This document shows positions 44,936-53,718 of a DNA stretch of 64,000 nt, in pieces. The stretch lies in assembly GCA_016717005.1 (NCBI GenBank), contig JADJUF010000039.1:930001-994000 (forward strand), read 5' to 3'. Numbering within the stretch: the first letter of the stretch is position 1; each line of letters starts with the position of its first letter. A program made the position numbers and the translations under genes. Origin of the DNA: Myxococcales bacterium. Lineage in GTDB: Bacteria > Myxococcota_A > Polyangia > Haliangiales > Haliangiaceae. The notes under the pieces were generated by a model, which searched no databases, was not told the origin of the DNA, and saw only the letters and a program-made list of their open reading frames with translations.

Positions 44936-47755
44936 TCAGAAGCGCTGGCGCTGCAGCCGGGCCTGGTCGAGGCCGTCCGCGCCGCCGGGGCCGAGCTGCT
45001 TGTAGATCGCGATGGCCAGGTCGAGGTGCTGGCGCGCGCCGGCGCGGTCGCCGCTCTCGCCGAGGGCGCGGCCGAGCACGCCGTGGGCCGCGGCGAGGTT
45101 GGCCGGGTTGAGCTTGAGCGCGGTGATCACCTCGAGCGCCCCGCGCGCGCTGGCGACCGCGTCGGCGGCGTGGCCCTGCGCCAGCTGGACCTGCGCCACG
45201 CCGAGCAGGCACAGCGCGCGCAGCGGGTGATTCTCGCCGTGGACCGCGAGCGCGATCTCGGCGCAGCGGGTCATCGCGCGCTCGACGACGGGCCAGCGCT
45301 CGGCGGCCATGTTGATGTTGCCGTAGTTGGCGTACATCTTGATGAGATCGGGGTGATCGGCAGGGACGGTGACCTCGAAGATCTGCATCGCGCGATCGGC
45401 GTGGGCGAGGCCCTCGTCGAGCTGGTCGCTGCGCACCAGCACGTCGGCCAGGTTCTGCTCGGCCTGGCCCTGCAGGCGCGACGGCCGATCGGGATCGTCG
45501 AGGCGGCGGTAGATGGCGAGCGCGCGCGTGGCGGCGACCGCGGCCTCCTCGAGGCGCCCGGCGGCGATCAACCGGTTGATCGCGTGCCCGAGCAGCTTGG
45601 CCACGTCCTCGGAGTCGGGGCCGGAGGCCGCCTCCTCGATCGGCAGCGCGCGCGCGTCGAGCGCGATCGCCTCGTCGAGCTTGCCCAGCCGCTTGAGCGC
45701 GGTGGCCAGCGTGATCATCCGGGACACCGTCGTCGGGTGACTGGGACCGTAGGCGTCCTCGGCGGCGGCCAGCGCGGCGCGACACGGCGCCTCGCCCTCG
45801 TTGCGCCCGCTGTCGACCGCGGCGACGCAGCGGCACTGGGTCGCCCGGGGCTGCGGCGGCGGCTCGACGACGGCCAGCCGCGCACAGGCGCCGAGCGCGT
45901 CGTCGTAGCGCCCGAGGCGCGCCAGCGCGCGGGCCTCGTCCTCGTCGAAGTCGAGGCGGACCGACGGCGGGACGCCGTCGCGCGCCACCGCCGCGCGCGC
46001 GATCGGCAGCAGGACCTCGATCGCCTTGGGGTCGGCGCGCTGCGACGCGGCGTCGAGCAGGCGCAAGGTCGCGGTCGCCTCGAGATCGCGATCGCCGGCG
46101 AGCGAGGCCTGGGCCAGCGCCTCCTCGCGCGCCGCCTGGGCCGCCTTCGGATCCTGGCCGCTGGTGTAGCGCGCGACCGCGAGCAGCACCTCGGCGCGCA
46201 GGCCGGGGTGGCCGAGCGCGTCGGCGAGCGCGCGGGCGGCGGCGACGCGACGGCGCGCCTCGGGCAGATCGCCGGCGGCGCTGGCCGCGTGCATCGCGTC
46301 GAGCTCGCGCCGGATCCCCGCGACCCGCGGATCGTCGGGGATCGGCGTGGCGGCCTGGAGGCGGGCGGCGTTGCAAGCCTCGGGCGCGGGCAGGCCGTCG
46401 ATGGCGGCCAGCGCGCCGGCCGCCGCGCGCGGGCCGCCGCCGCTCAGCCGCTCGAGCACGGCGCTGGCCAGCGACAGCTCGCGATCGAGGCAGGCCATGC
46501 GCCGATCGAACACCTCCGCCGACTGCTCGCCGCGCTCGTGCGTGGCGCGGCAGGTGTCGATGCGCGCGCCGCGCCAGCGCCCCGTCCACCCGTCGACGGC
46601 GGCCACGGTGCGCGTCGCGGTGTCGCCGCCAAACGGCCTCACCGGCGCGAAGCCGGCGCGCAGCCGCTCCTGCTGCGCTGGCGTCCACAGCGCCAGCGCG
46701 GCGTCGCCAGCGCGCTCGCACGGGACCCGCGCCGCCGGACGGTCCGCGACCTGCCACAGCACCAGGGCGGCGCCGCCGAGCGCCACCGCGCCGACGACGC
46801 CGACGAGCGCGCGTCGCCGCCGGACCGGGGTCCGCTCGAGCAGGTCGCACAGCGCGGTCATCGAGGAGTGGCGCGCGTCGGGATCGTGCGCGAGGCCGCG
46901 ATCGAGCGCGCGCACCAGCCAGGCCGGCGCGCCGCGGGGCCGCGGTCGGCGGCGGTCGGCGATCACCGGCTCAGCCCAGCCCGCCGCGTCCTGCTCGAAC
47001 GGGTGCTCGCCGAACAGCGACTCCCACATCGCGACGCAGAACGAGAACTGATCGCTCCGGGCGGTGGCCGATCGGCGCGCGTGCTGCTCGGGAGCCATGT
47101 AGCGCGGTGTACCGATGTAGGCCCCGACGCCGGTGAGCGTGGACCCGAGCAGGCCTCCGACGGGCGTCACCGCCGCGCTCGGATCGCCGTCATCCCCGCG
47201 ATCGTCGACCGTGGTCGCCATCGCGCTCGGCAGCTCCGGGGGCGCCGCGCCGCCGCCGTCGCGCGCCTCGCCGAGCCGGGCCAGCCCGAAGTCGCCGATC
47301 CGGGCGCGGCCGTCGGCGCCGAGGAAGATGTTCGACGGCTTCACGTCGCGGTGCACCAGGTCCTTGGCGTGGGCGGCGGCCAGGCCGCGCCCGACCTGCA
47401 CGAACAGCGTGACCACCTCGCGCCACCCACGCCGCGCCGCGCGCTGGTCGAGGCTCTCGCCGTCGACCAGCTCCATCGCGATGAAGACGCGGTCGCCGTC
47501 GGCCCCGATGTCGTAGACCGCGACGACGTTGGGGTGCTGGAGCTGGGCCAGGGCCTGGGCCTCGCGCAGGAAGCGCATCGACCGGTGGGCGTCGGGCTCG
47601 TGGATCAGCTTGAGCGCCACCGCGCGCGCCAGATCGGGATCGCGGGCCTCGTACACCGCGCCCATGCCGCCAGCGCCGACGAGCCGCACGATCTCGAAGC
47701 GATCGACGCGGCTGCCGGCGCGCAACGCGGTGGAGGGTGCGTCGGCGACGGTCAT
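44936..47755 (-). CDS. Ser/Thr protein kinase with TPR-rich C-terminal region (second copy)
   Basis: A 939-residue protein of the same architecture as the kinase at 30-33 kb: Gly loop GAGGMG, Lys49, canonical LVHRDVKPSNIFL, IGDFGLARLG, a membrane segment (ALVGVVGAVALGGAALVLW) and a long TPR-like region (LDEAIALDARALPIEEAASG). Unlike the first kinase it is an RD kinase. ATG 47755 overlaps the stop of an 18-codon upstream ORF (ATGA) and has no Shine-Dalgarno sequence, so translation is probably coupled to that ORF. Confidence 0.92.
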   Translation of the reverse strand: MTVADAPSTALRAGSRVDRFEIVRLVGAGGMGAVYEARDPDLARAVALKLIHEPDAHRSMRFLREAQALAQLQHPNVVAVYDIGADGDRVFIAMELVDGESLDQRAARRGWREVVTLFVQVGRGLAAAHAKDLVHRDVKPSNIFLGADGRARIGDFGLARLGEARDGGGAAPPELPSAMATTVDDRGDDGDPSAAVTPVGGLLGSTLTGVGAYIGTPRYMAPEQHARRSATARSDQFSFCVAMWESLFGEHPFEQDAAGWAEPVIADRRRPRPRGAPAWLVRALDRGLAHDPDARHSSMTALCDLLERTPVRRRRALVGVVGAVALGGAALVLWQVADRPAARVPCERAGDAALALWTPAQQERLRAGFAPVRPFGGDTATRTVAAVDGWTGRWRGARIDTCRATHERGEQSAEVFDRRMACLDRELSLASAVLERLSGGGPRAAAGALAAIDGLPAPEACNAARLQAATPIPDDPRVAGIRRELDAMHAASAAGDLPEARRRVAAARALADALGHPGLRAEVLLAVARYTSGQDPKAAQAAREEALAQASLAGDRDLEATATLRLLDAASQRADPKAIEVLLPIARAAVARDGVPPSVRLDFDEDEARALARLGRYDDALGACARLAVVEPPPQPRATQCRCVAAVDSGRNEGEAPCRAALAAAEDAYGPSHPTTVSRMITLATALKRLGKLDEAIALDARALPIEEAASGPDSEDVAKLLGHAINRLIAAGRLEEAAVAATRALAIYRRLDDPDRPSRLQGQAEQNLADVLVRSDQLDEGLAHADRAMQIFEVTVPADHPDLIKMYANYGNINMAAERWPVVERAMTRCAEIALAVHGENHPLRALCLLGVAQVQLAQGHAADAVASARGALEVITALKLNPANLAAAHGVLGRALGESGDRAGARQHLDLAIAIYKQLGPGGADGLDQARLQRQRF

Positions 47756-47808
47756 CGTCGCCGATCGCCGGCGGCGGTCCGGCAGCCGGTCGTCCTCGTG
47801 GCGGCCAT
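47752..47808 (-). CDS. Putative 18-residue leader ORF coupled to the kinase gene
   Basis: ATG 47808 opens a short basic ORF (MAATRTTGCRTAAGDRRR) whose TGA overlaps the kinase ATG. A TACCGT box ends 8 nt before it, as at several leaderless-type starts. It may deliver ribosomes to the kinase start. The peptide itself may have no function. Confidence 0.4.
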   Translation of the reverse strand: MAATRTTGCRTAAGDRRR

Positions 47809-47816
47809 CGCCGTCT

Positions 47817-47822
47817 ACGGTA
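47817..47822 (-). promoter_or_regulatory. -10-like box TACCGT of the leader ORF and kinase
   Basis: Minus-strand TACCGT, 8 nt upstream of ATG 47808. The rest of 47823-48011 (Arg-codon-like, very GC-rich) shows no gene. Confidence 0.45.
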
Positions 47823-48011
47823 GCAGAGCGCCGCCGGCCGCGCGCAGCTGCCGTCGCCGCGCGCGCGGCCCGCCCGAACGCTGGTGCGGCGTTCCGGGTG
47901 CGCCAGGTGAACCTCGGCCAGGCCGGTCGAGCCGGGCGGGGCGCCGTCGACCGGGCGGTTGGTGCCGCCGCGCGAGGCGACCGGGTCGCCGGAGCCCCAC
48001 GACTCCGGACG

Positions 48012-49061
48012 CTAGACCCCGGCGAGCAGCAGCGCGGCGAGCTCGCCGCGCGAGCCGACGCCGAGCTTCCGATAGACGGCCTTGACGTGCGCGAGGAACG
48101 TGTGCTCGGACATGCCGAGCGACGCCGCGCCCTCGACGCTCTTGAAGCCGCGCAGCAGCAGCAGCGAGACCTCGGCCTCGCGCTCGGACAGGCCGGCGGT
48201 GCGCAGCAGCTCGACGCTGTCGAGGGCGCGGATCGGCTCGGCCATGATGAGGATCTGCGGCGGATCGTCCGGGCGGCTGCGCATCCGCTCGGCCACCAGG
48301 CGGTAGCGCTGGTGCGTGCCGCGCTCGACGTAGACGACGCGCGGCATGGGCGCGCCGGTCGCGCGCACCAGCTCACGCCGCGCGATCTCGACCAGGGCGG
48401 ACAGCGCGTCGCGCGTCCGGTGCGGATCGGCGGCGACGCTGCGGGCCAGGAGCTCGTCGCCCAGCGCGTTGGCCGCGGCGACGCCGCCACCGGCGTCGAC
48501 GAACAGCAGCCCGACGCCGTCGCCGGGGACCGACTCGAGGGTCTCCTTGGCGAGGAGCCGGCGCAGGGCCTGCGTGACGATCGGCACGGCGCGCTCGACC
48601 AGGCGCACCGCGCCCGCCGCGAACGCACCCGACCGTCGCGCGAGCGTGAGGTGACCGAAGCTCTGCCCGCCCGCCGCGAACGTCGCGTGCAGGTCCTCCT
48701 CGTAGCCGAGATCACCGAAGTAGTAGCGCGCGTACGGATCCTCGGCCGGGATCCCGCCGCGCGGGACGCGCACGACCGTAACGTCGTCACGGGCCGACGC
48801 CGCGTAGTCCGCCAGCGGGCTCTTGAGGAACACGTTGGCGGTGAAGTGCTGACACGCGGCCGGGTCGTATCCAGCGCCGCTGGCGCCGAGCCACAGCGCC
48901 GTCAGCGGATCGAGCCGCAAGAACACGTGCGCGTCGGCGTCGACCGCGTCGGCGAGGACCGCCCCGACCTGCTCGGTGAGCGCGTCGGCGCTCGTGAGCT
49001 CGCGGGCGGCGCGCTCCACGCGGTGGTGCGCCCGGCGCCAGTGACTGTCCGTGGTGCCCAT
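48012..49061 (-). CDS. LuxR-type HTH transcriptional regulator
   Basis: A 349-residue protein with a C-terminal LuxR/GerE helix-turn-helix (LSEREAEVSLLLLRGFKS, LGMSEHTFLAHVKAVYRKLGV). The N-terminal 280 residues hold a GAF/PAS-like sensor region (VFLRLDPLTALWLG, GVGLLFVDAGGGVAAANALG). No receiver domain is present, so it probably senses a small ligand. The start is supported by a TAGCGT box 7 nt upstream. It is divergent from a beta-helix lipoprotein gene; the 114-bp gap holds two palindromes that may be its operators. Confidence 0.87.
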   Translation of the reverse strand: MGTTDSHWRRAHHRVERAARELTSADALTEQVGAVLADAVDADAHVFLRLDPLTALWLGASGAGYDPAACQHFTANVFLKSPLADYAASARDDVTVVRVPRGGIPAEDPYARYYFGDLGYEEDLHATFAAGGQSFGHLTLARRSGAFAAGAVRLVERAVPIVTQALRRLLAKETLESVPGDGVGLLFVDAGGGVAAANALGDELLARSVAADPHRTRDALSALVEIARRELVRATGAPMPRVVYVERGTHQRYRLVAERMRSRPDDPPQILIMAEPIRALDSVELLRTAGLSEREAEVSLLLLRGFKSVEGAASLGMSEHTFLAHVKAVYRKLGVGSRGELAALLLAGV

Positions 49062-49068
49062 CGGATCC

Positions 49069-49074
49069 ACGCTA
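49069..49074 (-). promoter_or_regulatory. -10-like box TAGCGT of the LuxR gene
   Basis: Minus-strand TAGCGT, 7 nt before ATG 49061. Confidence 0.5.
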
Positions 49075-49096
49075 GCAGGCTGTCGCGGTGCCGGCC

Positions 49097-49114
49097 CTCC
49101 CCAGATCTGGGGAG
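49097..49114. promoter_or_regulatory. 18-bp perfect palindrome, candidate LuxR operator
   Basis: CTCCCCAGATCTGGGGAG lies in the divergent promoter, 23 bp upstream of the LuxR gene's -10-like box and 61 bp before the lipoprotein start. A perfect 18-bp palindrome is unlikely by chance. Confidence 0.6.
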
Positions 49115-49126
49115 CCAGCCCGGGTC

Positions 49127-49139
49127 CCCAGAACCTGGG
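49127..49139. promoter_or_regulatory. Second operator-like inverted repeat
   Basis: CCCAG-AAC-CTGGG repeats the half-sites of the palindrome at 49097-49114; the two centres are about 27.5 bp apart. Confidence 0.5.
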
Positions 49140-49175
49140 ATTGGGCGGTCGCGGCGACGCGCGCACGGTGGCCGC

Positions 49176-50501
49176 ATGCAGCTCTCCTGGCCCACCGTCC
49201 TCCTCGCCCTCGCCTGCGGCGCCACCGCGTGCAGCGACGCCGCCACGCCACAGCCTCCCGCGGGGTGCCCCCCGCTCGGCGCCGGAACACCTCACCGCGG
49301 CCCCATGATCGAGCGCGACGAGATCTGGCGCGCCGCCGACAGCCCCCACCTCGTCGAGGGCCCGCTCGCGGTGATCGGCGGCGCGACCCTCACGATCGAG
49401 CCGTGCGCCGTGGTTCGCTTCGCCCCCGGCGCCGGCGTCGAGGTCGGCCTGCCGGACGGCGCGGAGCTCGGTCGGCTCGAGGCCCGCGGCGAGGCGGCGC
49501 GGCCGATCGCGCTCGAGGGCACCAGCGCCGCGCCGTGGTCGGGGATCGTCGTCCATGCCCCGTCGCGCGTCGACCTCGCCCACGTCGGTATCGACGGCGG
49601 CGGCCAGGGTCCCGGCGGCGCGACGCTGGTCGGCGTCGGCGCCGGGGTCACGCCCGCGGCCGAGGTCCTGTGGGTCGACACCGTGACGGTCGCGCGCTCC
49701 GCGGGCGCGGGCGTCCGCCTCGATCGGGCGGCGCGGTTCGGCGACGGCTCGCGCGCGCTCGCGATCGATGGGGCCAGCGGCGCCGCCCTCGTCGTCGGGC
49801 TCCACGGCCTGCAGGGGCTGCCCGACGGCGCCTACGCGGGCAACGCGCGCGACGAGATCGTCATCGACGAGGACGAGGCGAACGACCGGCCGGGCCTCCA
49901 GGCGGACACGGCGCTGCGCGATCTGGGCGTGCCGTACGTCGTCGGTCAGGCCGTCGGCGACCACTTGCGCGTCGGCGCCAACGGCGGCCCGGCGGTGACC
50001 CTCACGATCGAGGCCGGCGTGGAGCTGCGGTTCCAGCCCGAGGGGAGCCTGCGGATGGTCGCCGACGCCGACGGCCCGCGCGGCACGCTGCGCGTGCGCG
50101 GCACCGCCGCGCGACCGGTGACGTTCACGTCGCGTACGGACGCCGATCCGCCCGGGTCCTGGGCCGGCCTCTACTTCGAGTCCCCGATGGCGGATCACGA
50201 CGTCGCCTTCGCCCGCGTCGAACGCGCCGGCGGCTTCTGCTCGTGCTCGCTCGCGACGTGCAGCCCGGTCACGACCTTCGATGGCGCGGTGATCCTCGAC
50301 GGCCTGCCGGCCCGGGTGTTCGTCCACGACAGCGTGATCGTCGACAGCGCCGGGCACGGCTTCGTCCGGAGCTGGCTCGACCACGACGACCTCGACTTCG
50401 CCGCGGCCAACCAGCTGCAGGGCGTCGCGGCCTGCGCGCAGACCCGGCCCCAGCTGTCCGACGTCGTCTGTCCCGACGAGGCCTACGCCTGCGCGCCGTG
50501 A
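49176..50501 (+). CDS. Beta-helix-like lipoprotein
   Basis: A 441-residue lipoprotein (lipobox LLALACGATACSD). The body is made of repeated short strands typical of a right-handed beta-helix (LVEGPLAVIGGATLTIEPC, LTIEAGVELRFQPEGSLRM, GTLRVRGTAARPVTFTS). Such proteins bind or cleave polysaccharides or act as adhesins; no catalytic motif is visible. Six Cys cluster in the last 110 residues. It is probably controlled by the divergent LuxR regulator through the palindromes upstream. Confidence 0.75.
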   Translation: MQLSWPTVLLALACGATACSDAATPQPPAGCPPLGAGTPHRGPMIERDEIWRAADSPHLVEGPLAVIGGATLTIEPCAVVRFAPGAGVEVGLPDGAELGRLEARGEAARPIALEGTSAAPWSGIVVHAPSRVDLAHVGIDGGGQGPGGATLVGVGAGVTPAAEVLWVDTVTVARSAGAGVRLDRAARFGDGSRALAIDGASGAALVVGLHGLQGLPDGAYAGNARDEIVIDEDEANDRPGLQADTALRDLGVPYVVGQAVGDHLRVGANGGPAVTLTIEAGVELRFQPEGSLRMVADADGPRGTLRVRGTAARPVTFTSRTDADPPGSWAGLYFESPMADHDVAFARVERAGGFCSCSLATCSPVTTFDGAVILDGLPARVFVHDSVIVDSAGHGFVRSWLDHDDLDFAAANQLQGVAACAQTRPQLSDVVCPDEAYACAP

Positions 50502-50546
50502 CCGCGCTGCGCCACCCGCGTCATCACCTGCACGCCAGAGGCCGCC

Positions 50547-51353
50547 ATGGAACCGCCGTTCGCGCCCGCCGATCAGCTGGTCGTCCTCCCGTCCCACCTC
50601 CCGGCGCCCGGCCTGGGCCTGCTCCCGGTCCAGGCGTTCCTGCTCCGCGGGGACGCGCCGGTCCTCATCGACGCCGGCCTGGCCGTCGAGCAGGACGCCT
50701 TCCTCGACGCCCTCGACTGCCTGATCGATCTCCACGACCTGCGCGCGCTGGTGATCACCCACGACGACGCCGACCACACCGGCGCCCTCGCGCCGCTGCT
50801 GGACCGCGCACCCCACGCGGTCGTCGTCACGTCGCAGCCCGGCGCCGGCAAGCTGAGCGCGAGCCATCGCGTGCCGCCGGACCGCCTGCGGGTCGCCACG
50901 CCGGGCCGGCGCCTCGACATCGGCGCGCGCGCCTTCCGCGTCCTGCCCGCGCCGCTCTACGACAGCCCCGGGACCTTGATGCTCCTCGACGAGCACGCCG
51001 GCTGGCTGTTCTCGTCCGACGCGTTCGGCGCGTTCCTGCCCCGCACCGCCGAGGACAGCGACGAGCTCGACCCGCGCGCCGTGCTCGACGGCATGTCTTG
51101 GTTCGGCCGCGCGCGCGCACCCTGGGTCGCCCACGAGGACGCCGCGCGCTGGCGCGATCGGATCGAGGCGACGCGCGCCGTCGACCCGAGCTGGCTGTTC
51201 GCGAGCCACCTGCCACCGACACGGGGCGCGCTCCTCGAGCAGCTCTGGGCGCGGGCCGCGGCGCTCCCGCGCGAGGGCGAGGTGATGATCACGGGCGCGG
51301 ACGTGCGGATCGAGGCCCGGCCGGCGGGCGCGGCGGCGGTCAGCCGCGGCTGA
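50547..51353 (+). CDS. Metallo-beta-lactamase-fold hydrolase (ODP/flavodiiron-like)
   Basis: A 268-residue MBL-fold protein with the metal motif ITHDDADHTGAL, an internal LLDEHAGWLFSSDAFGAFL and a late His (FASHLPPTRG). The SSDAFGAF stretch recalls the oxygen-binding di-iron (ODP) branch of the fold found in flavodiiron proteins, but no flavodoxin domain is attached. The reaction is not assignable. The gene follows the beta-helix lipoprotein after 45 bp and may be co-transcribed with it. Confidence 0.75.
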   Translation: MEPPFAPADQLVVLPSHLPAPGLGLLPVQAFLLRGDAPVLIDAGLAVEQDAFLDALDCLIDLHDLRALVITHDDADHTGALAPLLDRAPHAVVVTSQPGAGKLSASHRVPPDRLRVATPGRRLDIGARAFRVLPAPLYDSPGTLMLLDEHAGWLFSSDAFGAFLPRTAEDSDELDPRAVLDGMSWFGRARAPWVAHEDAARWRDRIEATRAVDPSWLFASHLPPTRGALLEQLWARAAALPREGEVMITGADVRIEARPAGAAAVSRG

Positions 51354-51375
51354 GCCACGACCGGCCCGCTGAACC

Positions 51376-52290
51376 TCAGCGCCGCGCGGCGATCCAGTCG
51401 CGCATGCCGGCCGGCGGCGGCCGCTCGAACCGCAGGCGCGCGCCGGTGACCGGGTGCACGAAGCCGAGCGTGGCCGCGTGCAGCATCAGGCGCGGCGCCG
51501 CGAGCAGCGCGCCGCCGCGGTTCTCGAAGTCGCGGCCGTAGACCTCCTCGCCGACCAGCGGATGGCCGGCCTCGCTCAGGTGGATGCGGATCTGGTGGGT
51601 CTTGCCGGTCTCGAGCCGGACCTCGCACACGGTCGCGCCGCGCAGGGCCTCGCCGGCGGTGACGTGGGTGACCGCGCGCTTGCCCTGGCGCGCGTGCGAG
51701 GTCGAGCCGCGGAGGCCGTCGCCGCGATCGGTGACCAGCCACGACTCGATCGTCTGGGTGCGCACGACGCCGTGGGCCACGCACGCGTACGCGCGCTCGC
51801 ACGAGTGATCGCGCAGCTGCGCCGCCAGCCCCAGCTCGGCGCGCTTGCTCTTGGCGAACATCAAGAGCCCCGAGGTCGCCTTGTCGATGCGGTGGACGAC
51901 GTGCAGCGGCGTCTCGGTCGCCTGCCGGCCCATGCGCCGCCAGGCCGCGCGGATCAGGTCCATCGCGGTGCCGGTCTCGCGCTCGTCGTAGGGCACCGAC
52001 GAGATGCCCGGCGGCTTGTCGATCACGACGACGTGGGCGTCGTCGTGGACCAGGTCGCCCTCGCGCAGCGGATCGCGCGGGCGCGGCGCCGCCAGCCGCA
52101 CCTCGATCGCCTCGCCGCCGCGCATGCGCGCGTCGATCGCCAGCACCGCCGCGCCGCCGACCAGCACCTTGCCCGTGGCGATCCACTTCTTCACCACCGA
52201 CCACGGCTCGCCGCTGGCGTCGCGCACGACCGCCGCCAGCGTCGCCCCGGCCGCGGCCGCGGGCACGGTCCAGGGGGCGGGCACCGGCAT
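51376..52290 (-). CDS. RluA-family pseudouridine synthase
   Basis: A 304-residue protein. An S4-like N-terminal region (SVVKKWIATGKVLVGG) precedes the catalytic domain with HRIDKATSGLLMFAK (catalytic Asp), LETGKTHQIRIHLSEAGHPLVG and the late AAPRLMLHAATLGF. It isomerises specific uridines in rRNA or tRNA to pseudouridine. Start ATG 52290 is backed by a TACACA box 6 nt upstream. It is convergent with the MBL gene. Confidence 0.9.
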   Translation of the reverse strand: MPVPAPWTVPAAAAGATLAAVVRDASGEPWSVVKKWIATGKVLVGGAAVLAIDARMRGGEAIEVRLAAPRPRDPLREGDLVHDDAHVVVIDKPPGISSVPYDERETGTAMDLIRAAWRRMGRQATETPLHVVHRIDKATSGLLMFAKSKRAELGLAAQLRDHSCERAYACVAHGVVRTQTIESWLVTDRGDGLRGSTSHARQGKRAVTHVTAGEALRGATVCEVRLETGKTHQIRIHLSEAGHPLVGEEVYGRDFENRGGALLAAPRLMLHAATLGFVHPVTGARLRFERPPPAGMRDWIAARR

Positions 52291-52296
52291 CGCGCG

Positions 52297-52302
52297 TGTG
52301 TA
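52297..52302 (-). promoter_or_regulatory. -10-like box TACACA
   Basis: Minus-strand TACACA, 6 nt before ATG 52290. Confidence 0.35.
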
Positions 52303-52507
52303 CAGCCGCGGCGATCGGGTCGCAACCAGCCCGCGCCCAACGATCGGGTCGGGACCGACCCAGGCGGCGCCGACGCCCGGGCCGGCGTGGACCCAGGTGT
52401 GAGCGCACCTACCTGTGGATCCACGCACCTACGCGCTGGCACCGAGGCTGCACAAGGGTTCGGCACCGACCCCGACAACCTGAAACCGAGCCACTGGAGA
52501 TTCCGTC

Positions 52508-52918
52508 ATGAAGCCCATCAAGTTCATCGTCCTCGCCGCCGCCGCCATCGCCTTCCTCGGCGTCTTCATCCTGCCGTACATCAGCGTCGGCCCGGTCAGC
52601 TTCACGCTCTGGAAGCTCCGCAACCTCAACCCGCGCGAGTCGCTGGTGCACCCGTACATCATCATGCTGATGTCGATGCCCGGCCTGGTGCTCGGCGGGC
52701 TCGCGCTGCGGGCCCAGAAGCTGCCGCGCTGGACCACGATCATCACGCTCATCTGCTTCGCGATCAGCACGTTCATCGCGCTCGCGGTGTTCTCGAAGAC
52801 CCAGACCAAGTTCGGCGAGCACGGCGGCTTCGGCGCCAAGCTGATGGTCCTGGCGATGATCGCCGGCGCCGGCGCCAGCCTCGTCAACATCATCAAGCCC
52901 GACACCGGCAAGGCCTGA
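52508..52918 (+). CDS. Small membrane protein with four predicted helices
   Basis: A 136-residue integral membrane protein: hydrophobic segments FIVLAAAAIAFLGVFILPYI, IIMLMSMPGLVLGGLALR, TIITLICFAISTFIALAVF and LMVLAMIAGAGASLVNII. Family not recognised. It ends 3 bp before the stop of the convergent phospholipase-D-like gene. Confidence 0.7.
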   Translation: MKPIKFIVLAAAAIAFLGVFILPYISVGPVSFTLWKLRNLNPRESLVHPYIIMLMSMPGLVLGGLALRAQKLPRWTTIITLICFAISTFIALAVFSKTQTKFGEHGGFGAKLMVLAMIAGAGASLVNIIKPDTGKA

Positions 52919-52921
52919 ACG

Positions 52922-53659
52922 TCAGCCTCGTCCCCGCGCCGGCCGCGACCGCCTGGTCGCGGTCTGCGCGCGTTTCGGTGACGACCGCGGCGACGACGAC
53001 GACGCTGGCGGCGCGGACTTCGGCGACGGCCGCGGCGGCGCCGGCGGCGCGGATTTCGGCGATGGCGCGACCGGCGCCGGCGCGGGCCGCACGAGGTCGA
53101 GCGGCCTCGGGCACAGCGCGCGCAGCTTGCAGTCCGCGCACTCGCCGCCGGTCCAGACGTGCTCGTACAGCCCCTGCACCTGGTCGAGCAGCGGCCCGTC
53201 GTCGGTGACCACGCCCAGCTCGAAGTTGCGCCGGCCGCTGCCGCGCGCGCCCAGGCCGGCGCCGGTCCAGTTGGCCGAGCCCAGGTACAGGAGCGCGCCG
53301 TCGACGACGACGATCTTCCAGTGGACGCGCGGGCACTGGCGCAGCGCGAGCCCGGCGGCGAGCCCGGGGTGCTGGGCGCGGCCGGCGACGAACGGCCGCG
53401 ACGGGCGATCGGCGTGGAGCACGCGCAGCTCGACGCCCTTGGCCGCGAGCTCGGCCAGCGCCGCCATGATCGACCGATAGCTGGCGCGCCCGAGCTGCCG
53501 ACGCCGCCCGGGCGCCGCGCGGTGATCCTCGATCATCAGCTCCTTCAGGTTCGCGGTGGCGATCCACACGCTGGTCTCGGCGGCCAGCACCGCCGCGATC
53601 ACCCGCTGGTAGTGCCCGCGCCCGCCGATCAGCTCGAGCGCGACCGGCCGCGCCGGCAT
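52922..53659 (-). CDS. Phospholipase D-like (HKD) protein with Cys motif and Pro/Ser-rich tail
   Basis: A 245-residue protein with a single HKD motif, HWKIVVVDGALLYLGSANWTG, following a core VWIATANLKELMI. Typical PLD enzymes need two HKD motifs, so it may dimerise. After the catalytic part comes a Cys cluster (GGECADCKLRALC) and a 60-residue Pro/Ser/Lys-rich tail. It could be a nuclease, phospholipase or cyclic-nucleotide-type PLD. It directly follows the AAA+ ATPase gene; an alternative GTG start at 53713 would leave only 5 bp between them. Co-expression with the eCIS-like effector operon is likely. Confidence 0.72.
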   Translation of the reverse strand: MPARPVALELIGGRGHYQRVIAAVLAAETSVWIATANLKELMIEDHRAAPGRRRQLGRASYRSIMAALAELAAKGVELRVLHADRPSRPFVAGRAQHPGLAAGLALRQCPRVHWKIVVVDGALLYLGSANWTGAGLGARGSGRRNFELGVVTDDGPLLDQVQGLYEHVWTGGECADCKLRALCPRPLDLVRPAPAPVAPSPKSAPPAPPRPSPKSAPPASSSSPRSSPKRAQTATRRSRPARGRG

Positions 53660-53718
53660 GATGAGGTCGACCTCGGGGCCGCGGCGCGGCGCGGTGCGGA
53701 CGCGCCGGGCCACGCGCG

